A stretch of 32,661 nucleotides of DNA from Kitasatospora xanthocidica (GTDB lineage: Bacteria > Actinomycetota > Actinomycetes > Streptomycetales > Streptomycetaceae), in NCBI RefSeq assembly GCF_014656195.1, contig NZ_BNBY01000004.1, forward strand, positions 218,330-250,990, written 5' to 3'. Shown here piece by piece: positions 7,906 through 20,076 of the stretch; within the stretch, counting starts at the first letter, position 1, and the number at the start of each line of letters is the position of its first letter. The translations under genes were made by a program, and so were the position numbers. Under the pieces are notes generated by a model, which saw only the letters and a program-made list of their open reading frames with translations, had not been told where the DNA came from and searched no databases.

Positions 7906-8043
7906 CCCACTCGCCCGTCGAGACGATCGGACATCTGACGGAGACTTGAGGATATTCATCGGCTCGCCCGCCCTCCCTATCGTTGAACACATCGAGAACG
8001 GCCCCACGGGGGGCCTGGGTTGACCGGAGTGGGAGTGAGTGCG

Positions 8044-8970
8044 ATGCGTGCGATCGTTCAGCGGGAATTCGGCGGGCCCGAGGTCATGGAGGTCGCCGAG
8101 GTGGAGCGTCCGCGGCTGCTGAGCGGCGAGGTGCTGGTGCGGGTGAAGGCGGCCGGGGTGAACCCGGTGGACGTGGCGGTGCGGGCGGGGCTGTTCCCGC
8201 TGCTGGGCGAGCCGCCGTTCACGGTGGGCTGGGACCTCTCCGGGGTGGTCGAGGAGGCCGCGCCCGGCGCCCGGTACCGGGTGGGCGAGGAGGTGTACGG
8301 GATGCCGTTCTTCCCCCGGGCCGCGAACGCCTACGCCGAGTACGTGGCCGCGCCGTCGCGCCAGCTGGCCCGCAAGCCCGCCTCGGTCGGCCACGTGGAG
8401 GCCGCCGCGCTGCCGCTGGCCGCGCTGACCGCCTGGCAGGGCCTGGTGGACTTGGCGAAGGTCGGCGAGGGGCAGCGGGTGCTGGTCCACCGGGCGGCGG
8501 GCGGTGTCGGCCACTTCGCCGTGCAGATCGCCAAGGCCCGCGGCGCGTACGTGATCGCGCTGGCGAGCGAGCCCAAGCACGCCTTCCTCAAGGAGCTCGG
8601 CGCCGACGAGGTCGTCGACTACCGCACCACCGACTACACCCAGGCGGTCAAGGACGTGGACGTCGTCTTCGACTCGTCCTCCGAGAACACCCGGGCGCTG
8701 GAGGTGCTGAAGCCGGGCGGCGTCCTGGTGAGCATCATGGAGCACCACGACCGTGAGCTCGCCGCCGCGATCGAGGCGGCCGGCCGCCACTTCGCGGGCG
8801 TCTCCGTGGAGCCGGACTACGCCGCGCTGGAGGAGATCGCCGCCCTGGTGGACGAGGGCCGGATCCGTCCGCACGTCGCTCAGGCCTTCCCGCTGGCCGA
8901 GGTCGGCCGGGCGCACGAGCTGGTGGCCTCCGGTACCGTCCAGGGCAAGGTCGTGCTCACCGTCGACTGA
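8044..8970 (+). CDS. Zinc-free MDR oxidoreductase (quinone reductase-like)
   Basis: The 308-residue product is a medium-chain dehydrogenase/reductase of the NADP-dependent quinone oxidoreductase type. Residues 1-115 form the GroES-like domain (MRAIVQREFGGPEVMEV, AAGVNPVDVAVRAG). The Rossmann fold follows, with the nucleotide motif AAGGVGHFAVQIAKARGA and the usual GADEVVDY. The cysteine ligands of the structural zinc are absent. ATG 8044 is taken because GGAG ends eight bases before it and the family starts with MRA(I/V); in-frame GTG 8035 and TTG 8020 are alternatives. A weak hairpin (8000-8015) precedes the ribosome binding site. An AraC regulator follows after a short gap and may control this gene. 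The substrate is unknown. Confidence 0.9.
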   Translation: MRAIVQREFGGPEVMEVAEVERPRLLSGEVLVRVKAAGVNPVDVAVRAGLFPLLGEPPFTVGWDLSGVVEEAAPGARYRVGEEVYGMPFFPRAANAYAEYVAAPSRQLARKPASVGHVEAAALPLAALTAWQGLVDLAKVGEGQRVLVHRAAGGVGHFAVQIAKARGAYVIALASEPKHAFLKELGADEVVDYRTTDYTQAVKDVDVVFDSSSENTRALEVLKPGGVLVSIMEHHDRELAAAIEAAGRHFAGVSVEPDYAALEEIAALVDEGRIRPHVAQAFPLAEVGRAHELVASGTVQGKVVLTVD

Positions 8971-9022
8971 GCACCTCGGCCGAGGGCGGACCACCGTGGA
9001 AGGCACCGAAGGGGGACGGGCG

Positions 9023-9979
9023 TTGGACATCCTGACCGAGGCACTGGGCTCGATGCGGACGGCGTACCCGTCCTCCGTCCGCACCGAGGGCCGCGCCCCC
9101 TGGGCCCTGCGCCTGCCCCCGGTGCTCGGCGCCGGCTTCCACGTGGTGCTGTACGGCACCTGCTGGCTGCTCCCGCTGGGCATCGGGAACGGCACCGGGG
9201 AGAGCACCGGGCGGCACGAGCCGATAGCCCTCAGCCCGGGCGACGTCGTGTTCCTGCGGGACGGCGGCGGCCACGTCCTCGCCGACCACCCGGACACCCC
9301 GCCGGTGGACGCCCGGGACTGCGAGGCGGACTCCGCCCCGCCGATCGGCACCGTGTCGCTGGGCGGTGGCGGCGCCCGTACCAGCCTGCTGTGCGGCAAC
9401 TACCACCTGGACCAGGGCCGCCCGCATCCGATGGTCCGCCAGCTGCCGGCCCTGATCCACCTGCCGACCCGGCACGGCCGTCACCCCGAACTGGCCGCCG
9501 CCGTACAGCTGTTGGGCAGTGAGCTGGAGAATCCGCGGATCGGTTCGACCGGGATCGTGCCGGCCCTGATCGACTCGCTGCTGCTGTACATCCTGCGGGC
9601 CTGGTTCGAGGACCAGCCCGCCGCGTCCGCCGCCGGCTGGGCGGCGGCGCTGCGGGACGCCGCGGTCGCCCCGGCGCTGGAGGCGATCCACGAGGCGCCG
9701 GCCACCCCGTGGACGGTGGAGTCGCTGGCGGACCGGGCGGGCCTGTCCCGGGCCGCTTTCGCCCGCCGGTTCACCACCATGGTGGGCGAGCCGCCGATGG
9801 CGTACCTGACCCGTTGGCGGATGACCACGGCGGCCCGGCTGCTGCGCGAGTCGGAGGCGCCGCTGACCTCGGTCGCGGCGCAGACCGGCTACGGCTCGGA
9901 GTACGCCTTCGCGAAGGCGTTCAAGCGGGAGTTCGGCCTGGCCCCCGGCGGTTACCGCCGGGAGGCCCGCGCCGCGTAG
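9023..9979 (+). CDS. AraC family transcriptional regulator with cupin sensor domain
   Basis: This is a 318-residue DNA-binding regulator. The N-terminal half is an AraC_binding_2 / cupin_6 sensor (WALRLPPVLGAGFHVVLYGTCWL, LSPGDVVFLRDGGGHVLADHP). The C-terminal half (about 220-318) holds two helix-turn-helix motifs: SLADRAGLSRAAFARRF and the signature APLTSVAAQTGYGSEYAFAKAFKREFGLAPGGYR. The TTG at 9023 is taken as start because relatives commonly begin M-D-x-L-T-E-A-L and AGGGGGA precedes it at good spacing; GTG 8996 in frame would add nine residues. The gene follows the MDR oxidoreductase on the same strand with only about 50 bases between, so the two are probably co-transcribed. It converges on the aldehyde dehydrogenase with ten bases between stops. 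The inducer is unknown. Confidence 0.9.
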   Translation: MDILTEALGSMRTAYPSSVRTEGRAPWALRLPPVLGAGFHVVLYGTCWLLPLGIGNGTGESTGRHEPIALSPGDVVFLRDGGGHVLADHPDTPPVDARDCEADSAPPIGTVSLGGGGARTSLLCGNYHLDQGRPHPMVRQLPALIHLPTRHGRHPELAAAVQLLGSELENPRIGSTGIVPALIDSLLLYILRAWFEDQPAASAAGWAAALRDAAVAPALEAIHEAPATPWTVESLADRAGLSRAAFARRFTTMVGEPPMAYLTRWRMTTAARLLRESEAPLTSVAAQTGYGSEYAFAKAFKREFGLAPGGYRREARAA

Positions 9980-9989
9980 TCCCAGGGCG

Positions 9990-11447
9990 TCAGAACGGGA
10001 ACCGCGCCCGCCCGTGCTGCACCGAGATCCACTTCAGCGTGGTGAAGGCGTCCACCGTGCACTCGCCGTTGAGCCGCCCGACGCCGGAGTTCTTCTCGCC
10101 GCCGAACGGCACCCCGGGCTCGTCGGCGATGGTGCCGCCGTTGACGTGGATCATGCCGGTCTCGATCCGCTGGGCGAGCCGCACCCCGCGTTCGACGTCG
10201 GCGGTGTGCACGGCGCCGCTGAGTCCGAACGGCGAGTCGTTGGCGAGCCGCACGGCCTCGTCCTCGCCGTCGAAGGGCAGCAGCAGCACCACGGGGCCGA
10301 ACAGTTCGCGCCGCAGGATCGGCGCGTCCTCGGCGAGGTCGGTGAGGACGGTCGGTGCCATCAGGCTGCCGGTGGTGGTGCCGCGCAGCAGGGCGGTGGC
10401 GCCGGCGGCGACCGCCTGGTCGATCTGGGTGGAGAGGGCGTCGGCCTGGACGGTGTTGATCAGCGGGCCGATGTGGGTGGCCGGGTCCTTGGGGTCGCCG
10501 ACGGTGAGCGAGGCGACCTTGGCGACGAACTTCTCGGTGAACTCGGCCTGGACGCTGCGGTCGACGAGGACGCGGTTGGCGGACATGCAGACCTGGCCCT
10601 GGTGGACGAAGCGGCTGAACACCGCCGCGTCCACGGCGTAGTCGAGGTCGGCGTCGTCGAGGACGATCAGCGCGCTGTTGCCGCCGAGCTCCAGGACGGA
10701 CCGCTTGAAGTGCGCGGCGGCGACGGTGCCGACGTGCCGGCCGACCTTGTCGGAGCCGGTGAAGGAGATCACCTTGGGCACCGGGTGCTCGATGAAGCTG
10801 TCGCCGATCTCGGCGATGTCGGTGATCACGACGTTCAGCAGGCCGGGCGGCAGGCCCGCGTCCTCGAAGATCTTCGCGATCAGGCCGCCGCCGACCACCG
10901 GGGTCTCCTGGTGCGGCTTGAGGACGACGCCGTTGCCGAGGGCGAGGGCCGGGGCGACGGCCTTGAGGGCCAGGAACAGCGGGAAGTTGAACGGGCTGAT
11001 CACCCCGACCACGCCGACCGGCAGCCGGTAGAGCCGGTTCTCCTTGCCCGGGGCGGGCGAGGGCAGCAGCCGGCCCTCGGCGGCCACGGACAGGTGCAGG
11101 CACTCCCGCAGCATGTCCTTGACGAGCGAGAGCTCGAAGCCCGCCTTCAGGGCGGTGCCGCCGAGTTCGGTCATGATCGCCGCGACGATCTCCGGCTCGC
11201 GCTCCTCGAAGAGGCGCAGCGCGCGCTCGAAGACCAGCCGCCGCTCGTAGGGGCTGGTGGCGGCCCATTCCTTCTGGACGCGCTCGGCGGCGCGGTAGGC
11301 GCGGTCGACCTCGTCGACGGTGGCGACGGTGATGCCGGCGAGCTTGTCACCCGTGTAGGGGTCGACGTCGACGATGTCCCAGGAGCCGCTGCCGCTGCAC
11401 CACTCGCCGTCGATGTACTGCAGCGCCAACTCGGAGAAGTACGACAT
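9990..11447 (-). CDS. NAD(P)+-dependent aldehyde dehydrogenase
   Basis: This 485-residue cytoplasmic enzyme oxidises an aldehyde to its carboxylic acid. Catalytic features are intact: the SPFNFP asparagine (about Asn154), the LELGG general-base glutamate (about Glu253) and the nucleophile in GQVCMSANR (about Cys287). PFGGEKNSGVGR lies near the C-terminus. The sequence resembles benzaldehyde/vanillin-type dehydrogenases, but the substrate cannot be read from sequence. The start at 11447 (MSYFSELALQYIDGEW) is preceded by GAGGGAG; an upstream start at 11483 lacks one. The stop of an XRE/DUF5753 regulator lies 48 bases upstream on the same strand, so the pair probably forms an operon. Confidence 0.93.
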   Translation of the reverse strand: MSYFSELALQYIDGEWCSGSGSWDIVDVDPYTGDKLAGITVATVDEVDRAYRAAERVQKEWAATSPYERRLVFERALRLFEEREPEIVAAIMTELGGTALKAGFELSLVKDMLRECLHLSVAAEGRLLPSPAPGKENRLYRLPVGVVGVISPFNFPLFLALKAVAPALALGNGVVLKPHQETPVVGGGLIAKIFEDAGLPPGLLNVVITDIAEIGDSFIEHPVPKVISFTGSDKVGRHVGTVAAAHFKRSVLELGGNSALIVLDDADLDYAVDAAVFSRFVHQGQVCMSANRVLVDRSVQAEFTEKFVAKVASLTVGDPKDPATHIGPLINTVQADALSTQIDQAVAAGATALLRGTTTGSLMAPTVLTDLAEDAPILRRELFGPVVLLLPFDGEDEAVRLANDSPFGLSGAVHTADVERGVRLAQRIETGMIHVNGGTIADEPGVPFGGEKNSGVGRLNGECTVDAFTTLKWISVQHGRARFPF

Positions 11448-11495
11448 CTGCTCCCTCTCGTGCACGACCTGATGGGACATCATCGTACTGACGTA

Positions 11496-12362
11496 TCAGA
11501 GCTCCTGGCGTATCGCATACAGCAGATCCCTGGTCCGCGCCGGTTCCAGGCTGTCGGCGACCAGGGCGTCCATGGCGTGCCGGTACTCCGCGACCTCGGC
11601 GGGTTTGTCCAGGTAGAGCGCGGTGGTGAACTGCTCCAGGTAGACGACCTCGGAGAGCTCCCGCTCGGCGAAGCCCAGCACCGTGAACGCGCCGCTCTCG
11701 GCGGACAGTCCGGCGTTGCCGAACGGCAGCACCTGCAGCCGGACGTTGGGCAGTTCGCCGAGTTCCAGCAGCCGGTCCAGCTGGCCGCGCATCAGCTCGG
11801 GCCCGCCCCAGGGCCGGCGCAGCGCGGCCTCGTCCAGGACGGCGACCAGCCGCGGCGCGCGTTCGCCGGTGAGCAGCGCCTGGCGCCTGATCCGTACGTC
11901 GACCCGGCGCTCGATCTCCTCGGCCCCGTGGTCGTGGCTGCCGGCGGTGACGACGGCCCGGGCGTAGTCGGCGGTCTGCAGCAGCCCGTGGACGAACTGG
12001 ACCTCGTAGCTGCGGATCTCGGCGGCGGCCTCCTCCAGCCCGAGGTAGTTCTGGAACCAGCCGGGCAGCACGTCGCCGTACTCGTGCCACCAGGAGCTGG
12101 CGTTGGCGTCCCGGACCAGCCCGAGGACGTCGGCGCGCTCCTGCTCGGCCTCGACGCCGTAGAGGGTCAGCAGGTCGGCGACGTCGCGCTCCTTGAAGCC
12201 GACCCGGCCGAGCTCCATCCGGCTGATCTTGGACTCCGAGGCGCGGATCGAGTACCCGGCCTCCTCCCGGCTGACGCCTCTGGCCTCGCGGAGCTTGCGC
12301 AGCTGGGTGCCGAGCAGTAGGCGCCGTACCGTCGCGCCCCCACCTGCCTGAGTCGTGCCCAT
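11496..12362 (-). CDS. XRE family helix-turn-helix regulator with DUF5753 domain
   Basis: The 288-residue protein has an N-terminal XRE helix-turn-helix (residues about 16-72: GTQLRKLREARGVSREEAGYSIRASESKISRMELG) followed by the DUF5753 domain (about 90-285). It includes LPGWFQNYLGLEEAAAEIRSYEVQFVHGLLQTADYARAV and the RRQALLTGERAPRLVAVLDEAALRRPWGG segment. This architecture is expanded in Streptomyces, where it is usually paired with a DUF397 small protein (the BldB/WhiJ-AbaA-like sets). No DUF397 gene is adjacent here, and the partner downstream is an aldehyde dehydrogenase. ATG 12362 is preceded by GGAGG at nine bases. A palindrome TGCCA-CC-TGGCA (12412-12423) lies in the likely promoter and may be its own operator. 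Confidence 0.93.
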   Translation of the reverse strand: MGTTQAGGGATVRRLLLGTQLRKLREARGVSREEAGYSIRASESKISRMELGRVGFKERDVADLLTLYGVEAEQERADVLGLVRDANASSWWHEYGDVLPGWFQNYLGLEEAAAEIRSYEVQFVHGLLQTADYARAVVTAGSHDHGAEEIERRVDVRIRRQALLTGERAPRLVAVLDEAALRRPWGGPELMRGQLDRLLELGELPNVRLQVLPFGNAGLSAESGAFTVLGFAERELSEVVYLEQFTTALYLDKPAEVAEYRHAMDALVADSLEPARTRDLLYAIRQEL

Positions 12363-12407
12363 CGAAGTCAACCTCCGCACTCGCGCAGCCCCCCGGCCGT
12401 CGGCGGC

Positions 12408-12436
12408 AGTCTGCCACCTGGCACCGACGAACAACA
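12408..12436 (-). promoter_or_regulatory. Possible XRE promoter with embedded palindrome
   Basis: On the minus strand CAGACT (12413-12408, one mismatch to TAGACT) could be the -10. TTGTTC (12434-12429) or CTGTTG just upstream could be the -35, at 15-18 bases. The palindrome TGCCACCTGGCA (12412-12423) fills the spacer, a common place for autorepressor binding. Transcription would start near 12402, about 40 bases before the ATG. Confidence 0.3.
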
Positions 12437-12460
12437 GCCCGTGCAGAGACCCTTTCCGGC

Positions 12461-12493
12461 CGCTGTGAGAACGCTGTGGCTCCGCTGTGAGCC
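12461..12493 (-). repeat. Three 11-bp direct repeats upstream of the XRE gene
   Basis: CGCTGTG starts at 12461, 12472 and 12483, giving three consecutive units of exactly 11 bases. Read on the minus strand toward the XRE gene they are GGCTCACAGCG, GAGCCACAGCG and TTCTCACAGCG. The 11-bp period and TCAC core resemble PhoP-type direct repeats, but the match to GTTCACC is partial. Confidence 0.4.
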
Positions 12494-12495
12494 GA

Positions 12496-12548
12496 CCCCG
12501 GAAACGCGAAGGCCCCGGAGAACGCGAAGGCCCCGGAGAACGCGACGG
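12496..12548. repeat. 18-bp tandem repeat, three copies
   Basis: Units CCCCGGAAACGCGAAGG (12496-12512, one base short), CCCCGGAGAACGCGAAGG (12513-12530) and CCCCGGAGAACGCGACGG (12531-12548) follow each other directly. They lie between the 11-bp repeats and the gltBD terminator. No function is evident. Confidence 0.7.
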
Positions 12549-12587
12549 CGCCCGCCCTCCAACTGGTCGGGGAAGAGGGCAGGCGCC
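12547..12587 (-). terminator. Terminator downstream of gltD
   Basis: Arms 12547-12559 and 12575-12587 pair over 13 bp with a 15-base loop. In the minus-strand RNA the single non-Watson-Crick position becomes a G-U wobble, so the hairpin is complete only in the direction of gltD transcription. It lies about 90 bases beyond the gltD stop. Confidence 0.65.
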
Positions 12588-12679
12588 AGGAGACCGCGTT
12601 GGCCCGGCGACTCTGACGGGGCAGCGGGTTGAGCTCCCGGCGATGCGGCGCCGGGGGTTCGGGGGGGCCGGTCGGACCG

Positions 12680-14132
12680 TCAGACCACCAGGGGGCGGTC
12701 CGTGGGTCGGATCGGGGCGGGAAGCGGGGTCTTGCCGCCCAGGTACTTGTCCACCGCGGCGGCGGCCGAACGGCCTTCCGCGATGGCCCAGACGATCAGC
12801 GACTGGCCTCGGCCGGCGTCTCCGCAGACGTACACGCCATCGACATTGGTGGCGAACCGGCCGTCGCGGGCAATGTTACCCCGCGCGTCGAGGTCGGCTC
12901 CCAGCTGCTCGACCAGCCCGTTCTTCACATCCGTACCGGTGAAGCCCATGGCCAGGGTGACCAGCTGCGCCGGGATGGACCGCTCGGTGCCCGGCACGGC
13001 CTCGAAGCGGCCGTCCTTGAACTCCACCTCGACGAGGTGCAGCTCCTGGACGTTGCCGTCCTCGTCGCCGGTGAAGCGGGTGGTGTTGACGGAGTAGATC
13101 CGCTCGCCGCCCTCCTCGTGGGCGGAGGTGACCTTGTACGTCATCGGCATGGTCGGCCACGGCTGGTGCCCGGGCCGCTCCTCGCCGGGCCGCGGCATGA
13201 TCTCCAGCTGGGTGACGGAGGCCGCGCCCTGCCGGTGGGCGGTGCCGACGCAGTCCGCGCCGGTGTCGCCGCCGCCGATGACCACGACGTGCTTGCCCTT
13301 GGCGCTGATCGGGGACTCGACGAAGTCGCCCTCCTGCACCTTGTTGGCCAGCGGCAGGTACTCCATGGCCTGGTGGACGCCCTTGAGCTCACGCCCGGGC
13401 ACCGGCAGGTCGCGGGCGGTGGTGGCGCCGGCCGCGACGACGACCGCGTCGAAGCGCTCGCGCAACTGCTGCCCGGTGATGTCCTCGCCGACGTTCACGC
13501 CGGTGCGGAACCGGGTGCCCTCCGCGCGCATCTGCTCGATGCGGCGGTTGATGTGGCGCTTCTCCATCTTGAACTCGGGGATGCCGTACCGCAGCAGGCC
13601 GCCGATCCGGTCGGCCCGCTCGTACACCACGACGGTGTGCCCGGCGCGGGTGAGCTGCTGGGCGGCGGCGAGGCCGGCCGGGCCGGAGCCGACGACGGCG
13701 ACGGTCTTGCCGGAGAGCCGCTCGGGCACCTGCGGGGTGACGCCGCCGCGGTCCCAGGCCTTGTCGATGATGGTGACCTCGACGTTCTTGATGGTCACCG
13801 CGTCCTGGTTGATGCCGAGGACGCACGCGGACTCGCACGGGGCCGGGCAGAGGCGGCCCGTGAACTCCGGGAAGTTGTTGGTGGCGTGCAGCCGCTCGAT
13901 CGCGCCGACGAAGTCGTCCCGGTAGGCGAGGTCGTTCCACTCGGGGATGAGGTTCCCGAGCGGGCACCCGTTGTGGCAGAACGGGATGCCGCAGTCCATG
14001 CAGCGGCCGGCCTGCTTGGTGATGATCGGCAGGAGGCTGCGCTCGACGTAGACCTCGTTCCAGTCACGGAGACGAACGTCGACCGGGCGGCGCTCCGCCA
14101 GCTGCTTGGGCGTGGTCAGGAAGCCCTTGGGG

Positions 14133-14140
<8 letters not shown>
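12680..14140 (-). CDS. gltD: Glutamate synthase small subunit (beta, NADPH-binding)
   Basis: This 486-residue subunit takes electrons from NADPH through FAD and iron-sulfur centres to GltB for glutamate formation. The N-terminal region carries the cysteines for 4Fe-4S clusters ([14 protein letters not shown], Cys47/50/55/59, and CPAPCESAC, Cys98/102/106). The FAD Rossmann motif [10 protein letters not shown] is near residue 150 and the NADPH-type [13 protein letters not shown] near 285-300; a [17 protein letters not shown] segment is near the C-terminus. The ATG lies inside the last codons of gltB (8-base overlap, ATGGCTGA), so translation is coupled and the subunits are made together. The length is typical. 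The terminator at 12547-12587 ends the operon. Confidence 0.97.
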
Positions 14141-18749
<4,609 letters not shown>

Positions 18750-18820
18750 CGGCTCTCCCGTCGTCGTCTTTCGGCAAGTTGGTGCAAGTAGGGACGACGT
18801 TGGCCCTGATGCGGTGGTGC

Positions 18821-18836
18821 GTGTCGTGCAAGTTAC
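18821..18836 (-). promoter_or_regulatory. GlnR-like site proximal to gltB
   Basis: On the minus strand GTAAC (18836-18832), six bases, then GACAC (18825-18821). The Streptomyces GlnR pattern is GTnAC-n6-GAAAC; the first half matches fully and the second has one mismatch. It is 72-87 bases upstream of the gltB start. Confidence 0.35.
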
Positions 18837-18966
18837 ATGATGCCCAGGATCCCGAGAAGCGGAATATCCCGTCCACATGGCGGGACGAGTCGCAGGTCAG
18901 GGGGTGTGGGGAGAAGGACGCGCCACAGTGCGCGTCCCGACGATTGTGCCCAACCACCCGCGGCCT

Positions 18967-18993
18967 GAAACAGGGGCGAAACCGGATCGCCAC
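18967..18993 (+). promoter_or_regulatory. GlnR-like site distal to gltB
   Basis: GAAAC (18967-18971), six bases, GAAAC (18978-18982), six bases, GCCAC (18989-18993): three half-sites at an exact 11-base period. The middle one matches the b half-site GAAAC fully and the flanking ones match GTnAC at 4/5. It lies about 220 bases upstream of gltB. Confidence 0.35.
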
Positions 18994-19189
18994 ACAGGCC
19001 GATCATGACCGCCTGCGAATCCATTCCGGGAGCTCGCCCACGGATGCGAATCCGCGGCACCGAGGCCCGGATGATGAGACTAGGCCAGGCATGACGCGAC
19101 GCCCATGTGTGAAACGTCACGCGCTGCCCAGCATAATCATGCAGAGTTCTGGGTCATCCCACAGACACCACCGAGCCCTCCGTGGGGCC

Positions 19190-19927
19190 TCATCCCACGT
19201 GCCCGCCGATCAGCAGGCCCAGCAGATAGGTCACCCCGGCCGCCGCCCCGCCCAGCACCAGCTGCCGCAGCCCGCTGAACCACCAGCTGCGCGCCGTCAC
19301 CCGGGCCACCACCGCGCCGCACAGGAACAGCCCGGCCGCCGCCAGCACCAGCGCCGGCAGCAGCGAGGTCGCCCCCAGCAGGTACGGCAGCAGCGGCAGC
19401 AGCGCGCCGAGCGCGAAGCACAGGAACGACGAGCCGGCCGCGACCAGCGGCGAGGGCAGGTCGGTGGGGTCGACGCCCAGCTCCTCGCGGGCGTGCACCT
19501 CCAGGGCCAGCTCCGGATCGGCGGACAGCTGCCGGGCCACCTCGCGGGCCAGCTCCGGCTCCACTCCGCGCGAGACGTACAGCTCGGCCAGCTCGGCCAG
19601 CTCGCCGTGCGGGTTGCGGCTCAGCTCCAGCCGCTCGGCCTCGATCTCGGCCTGCACCAGTTCCCGCTGCGAGGCCACCGAGGTGTACTCCCCCGCCGCC
19701 ATCGAGCAGGCGCCGGCCGCCAGGCCCGCCAGCCCGGTCAGGATCACCGTGCCGTTGGACACCGCGCCGCCGACCACACCGGTCATCAGCGCGAAGTTGG
19801 ACACCAGCCCGTCCACCGCGCCGAACACGGCCGGACGCAGCCAGCCGCCGTTGACGTCCCGGTGGTGCCCGGCCGCGGGTATCCGGGGCTGGTGTCCGGC
19901 GTCCGGCTCCAAGGTGGTCACGCTCAT
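19190..19927 (-). CDS. VIT1/CCC1 family metal (Fe/Mn) transporter
   Basis: This 245-residue integral membrane protein is of the VIT1/CCC1 family, which moves ferrous iron or manganese across membranes. The first membrane segment carries the signature LRPAVFGAVDGLVSNFALMTGVVGG (residues about 30-54), followed by a second helix with ACSMAAGEYTSVASQ. A soluble, glutamate-rich segment (residues about 88-150) typical of the metal-collecting cytosolic helices follows, then three C-terminal membrane helices. ATG 19927 is preceded by GGAGGGGAAGAG at suitable spacing. The gene is single, bounded upstream by the strong lgt terminator. An iron-box-like sequence (19994-20012) lies 67-85 bases upstream, in keeping with an iron role. 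Whether it exports or sequesters metal is not decided by sequence. Confidence 0.9.
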   Translation of the reverse strand: MSVTTLEPDAGHQPRIPAAGHHRDVNGGWLRPAVFGAVDGLVSNFALMTGVVGGAVSNGTVILTGLAGLAAGACSMAAGEYTSVASQRELVQAEIEAERLELSRNPHGELAELAELYVSRGVEPELAREVARQLSADPELALEVHAREELGVDPTDLPSPLVAAGSSFLCFALGALLPLLPYLLGATSLLPALVLAAAGLFLCGAVVARVTARSWWFSGLRQLVLGGAAAGVTYLLGLLIGGHVG

Positions 19928-19993
19928 CGTCTCTTCCCCTCCGTCGTCGTTCCTCCGCCCCGACCGTAGCCCTCCTGACCTGCGCACTTCCAG

Positions 19994-20012
19994 CAAAGTA
20001 AGGCTGTCCGAA
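19994..20012 (-). promoter_or_regulatory. Iron-box-like sequence (DmdR/IdeR) upstream of VIT1 gene
   Basis: The 19 bases CAAAGTAAGGCTGTCCGAA agree with the actinobacterial iron box TTAGGTTAGGCTAACCTAA at 12 positions, including the central AAGGCT core shape and the CC..AA end. The match is partial, and the support comes mainly from its position ahead of an iron-transporter-family gene. The right end touches the lgt terminator. Confidence 0.4.
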
Positions 20013-20014
20013 CA

Positions 20015-20061
20015 CGACTGAGGCCACCCTTCGCAAGCCGTGCGAAGGGTGGCCTCAGTCG
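20015..20061 (-). terminator. Very strong terminator between lgt and VIT1 gene
   Basis: A perfect 21-bp inverted repeat (20015-20035 with 20041-20061) surrounds a five-base loop, 15 bases beyond the lgt stop. Such a long perfect stem should stop transcription of lgt before the VIT1 gene. Confidence 0.9.
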
Positions 20062-20076
20062 GGGGGAAGCCCCAGG

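Larger units (their letters stand above)
12363..12679. other. Intergenic region between XRE gene and gltD
   Basis: There is no gene in these 317 bases. They contain the putative XRE promoter (12408-12436), three 11-bp direct repeats (12461-12493), three 18-bp tandem repeats (12496-12548) and the terminator of gltBD (12547-12587). The stretch from 12588 to 12679 is G-rich and shows nothing recognisable. Confidence 0.6.
18750..19189. other. Long intergenic region upstream of gltB
   Basis: These 440 bases, noticeably richer in A/T than the flanking genes, hold no convincing gene. Visible items are GTAAC-n6-GACAC on the minus strand (18836-18821), a perfect 8-bp hairpin GGACGCGC/GCGCGTCC (18916-18937), GAAAC-n6-GAAAC-n6-GCCAC on the plus strand (18967-18993), TGCGAATCC repeated at 19014 and 19045, GTGA-n4-TCAC (19109-19120) and GCAT-n4-ATGC (19131-19142). 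The gap probably carries the nitrogen-responsive promoter of gltBD. Confidence 0.5.

Noticed and set aside
7906..8043. Promoter hexamers before the MDR oxidoreductase
   Set aside because: TTGAGG (7946) and TATCGT (7978) look attractive but are about 26 bases apart, too far for a sigma-70 promoter.
11488..11520. Small palindromes CTGA-CGTA-TCAG and GTAT-CGC-ATAC at the XRE/aldehyde dehydrogenase junction
   Set aside because: Arms of only four bases, one inside coding sequence. Too weak to list as operators.
18833..19120. 95-codon frame upstream of gltB on the minus strand
   Set aside because: It starts at a GTG without a ribosome binding site, overlaps the putative GlnR-like sites and shows no family motif. 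It most likely reflects the long leader of gltB.
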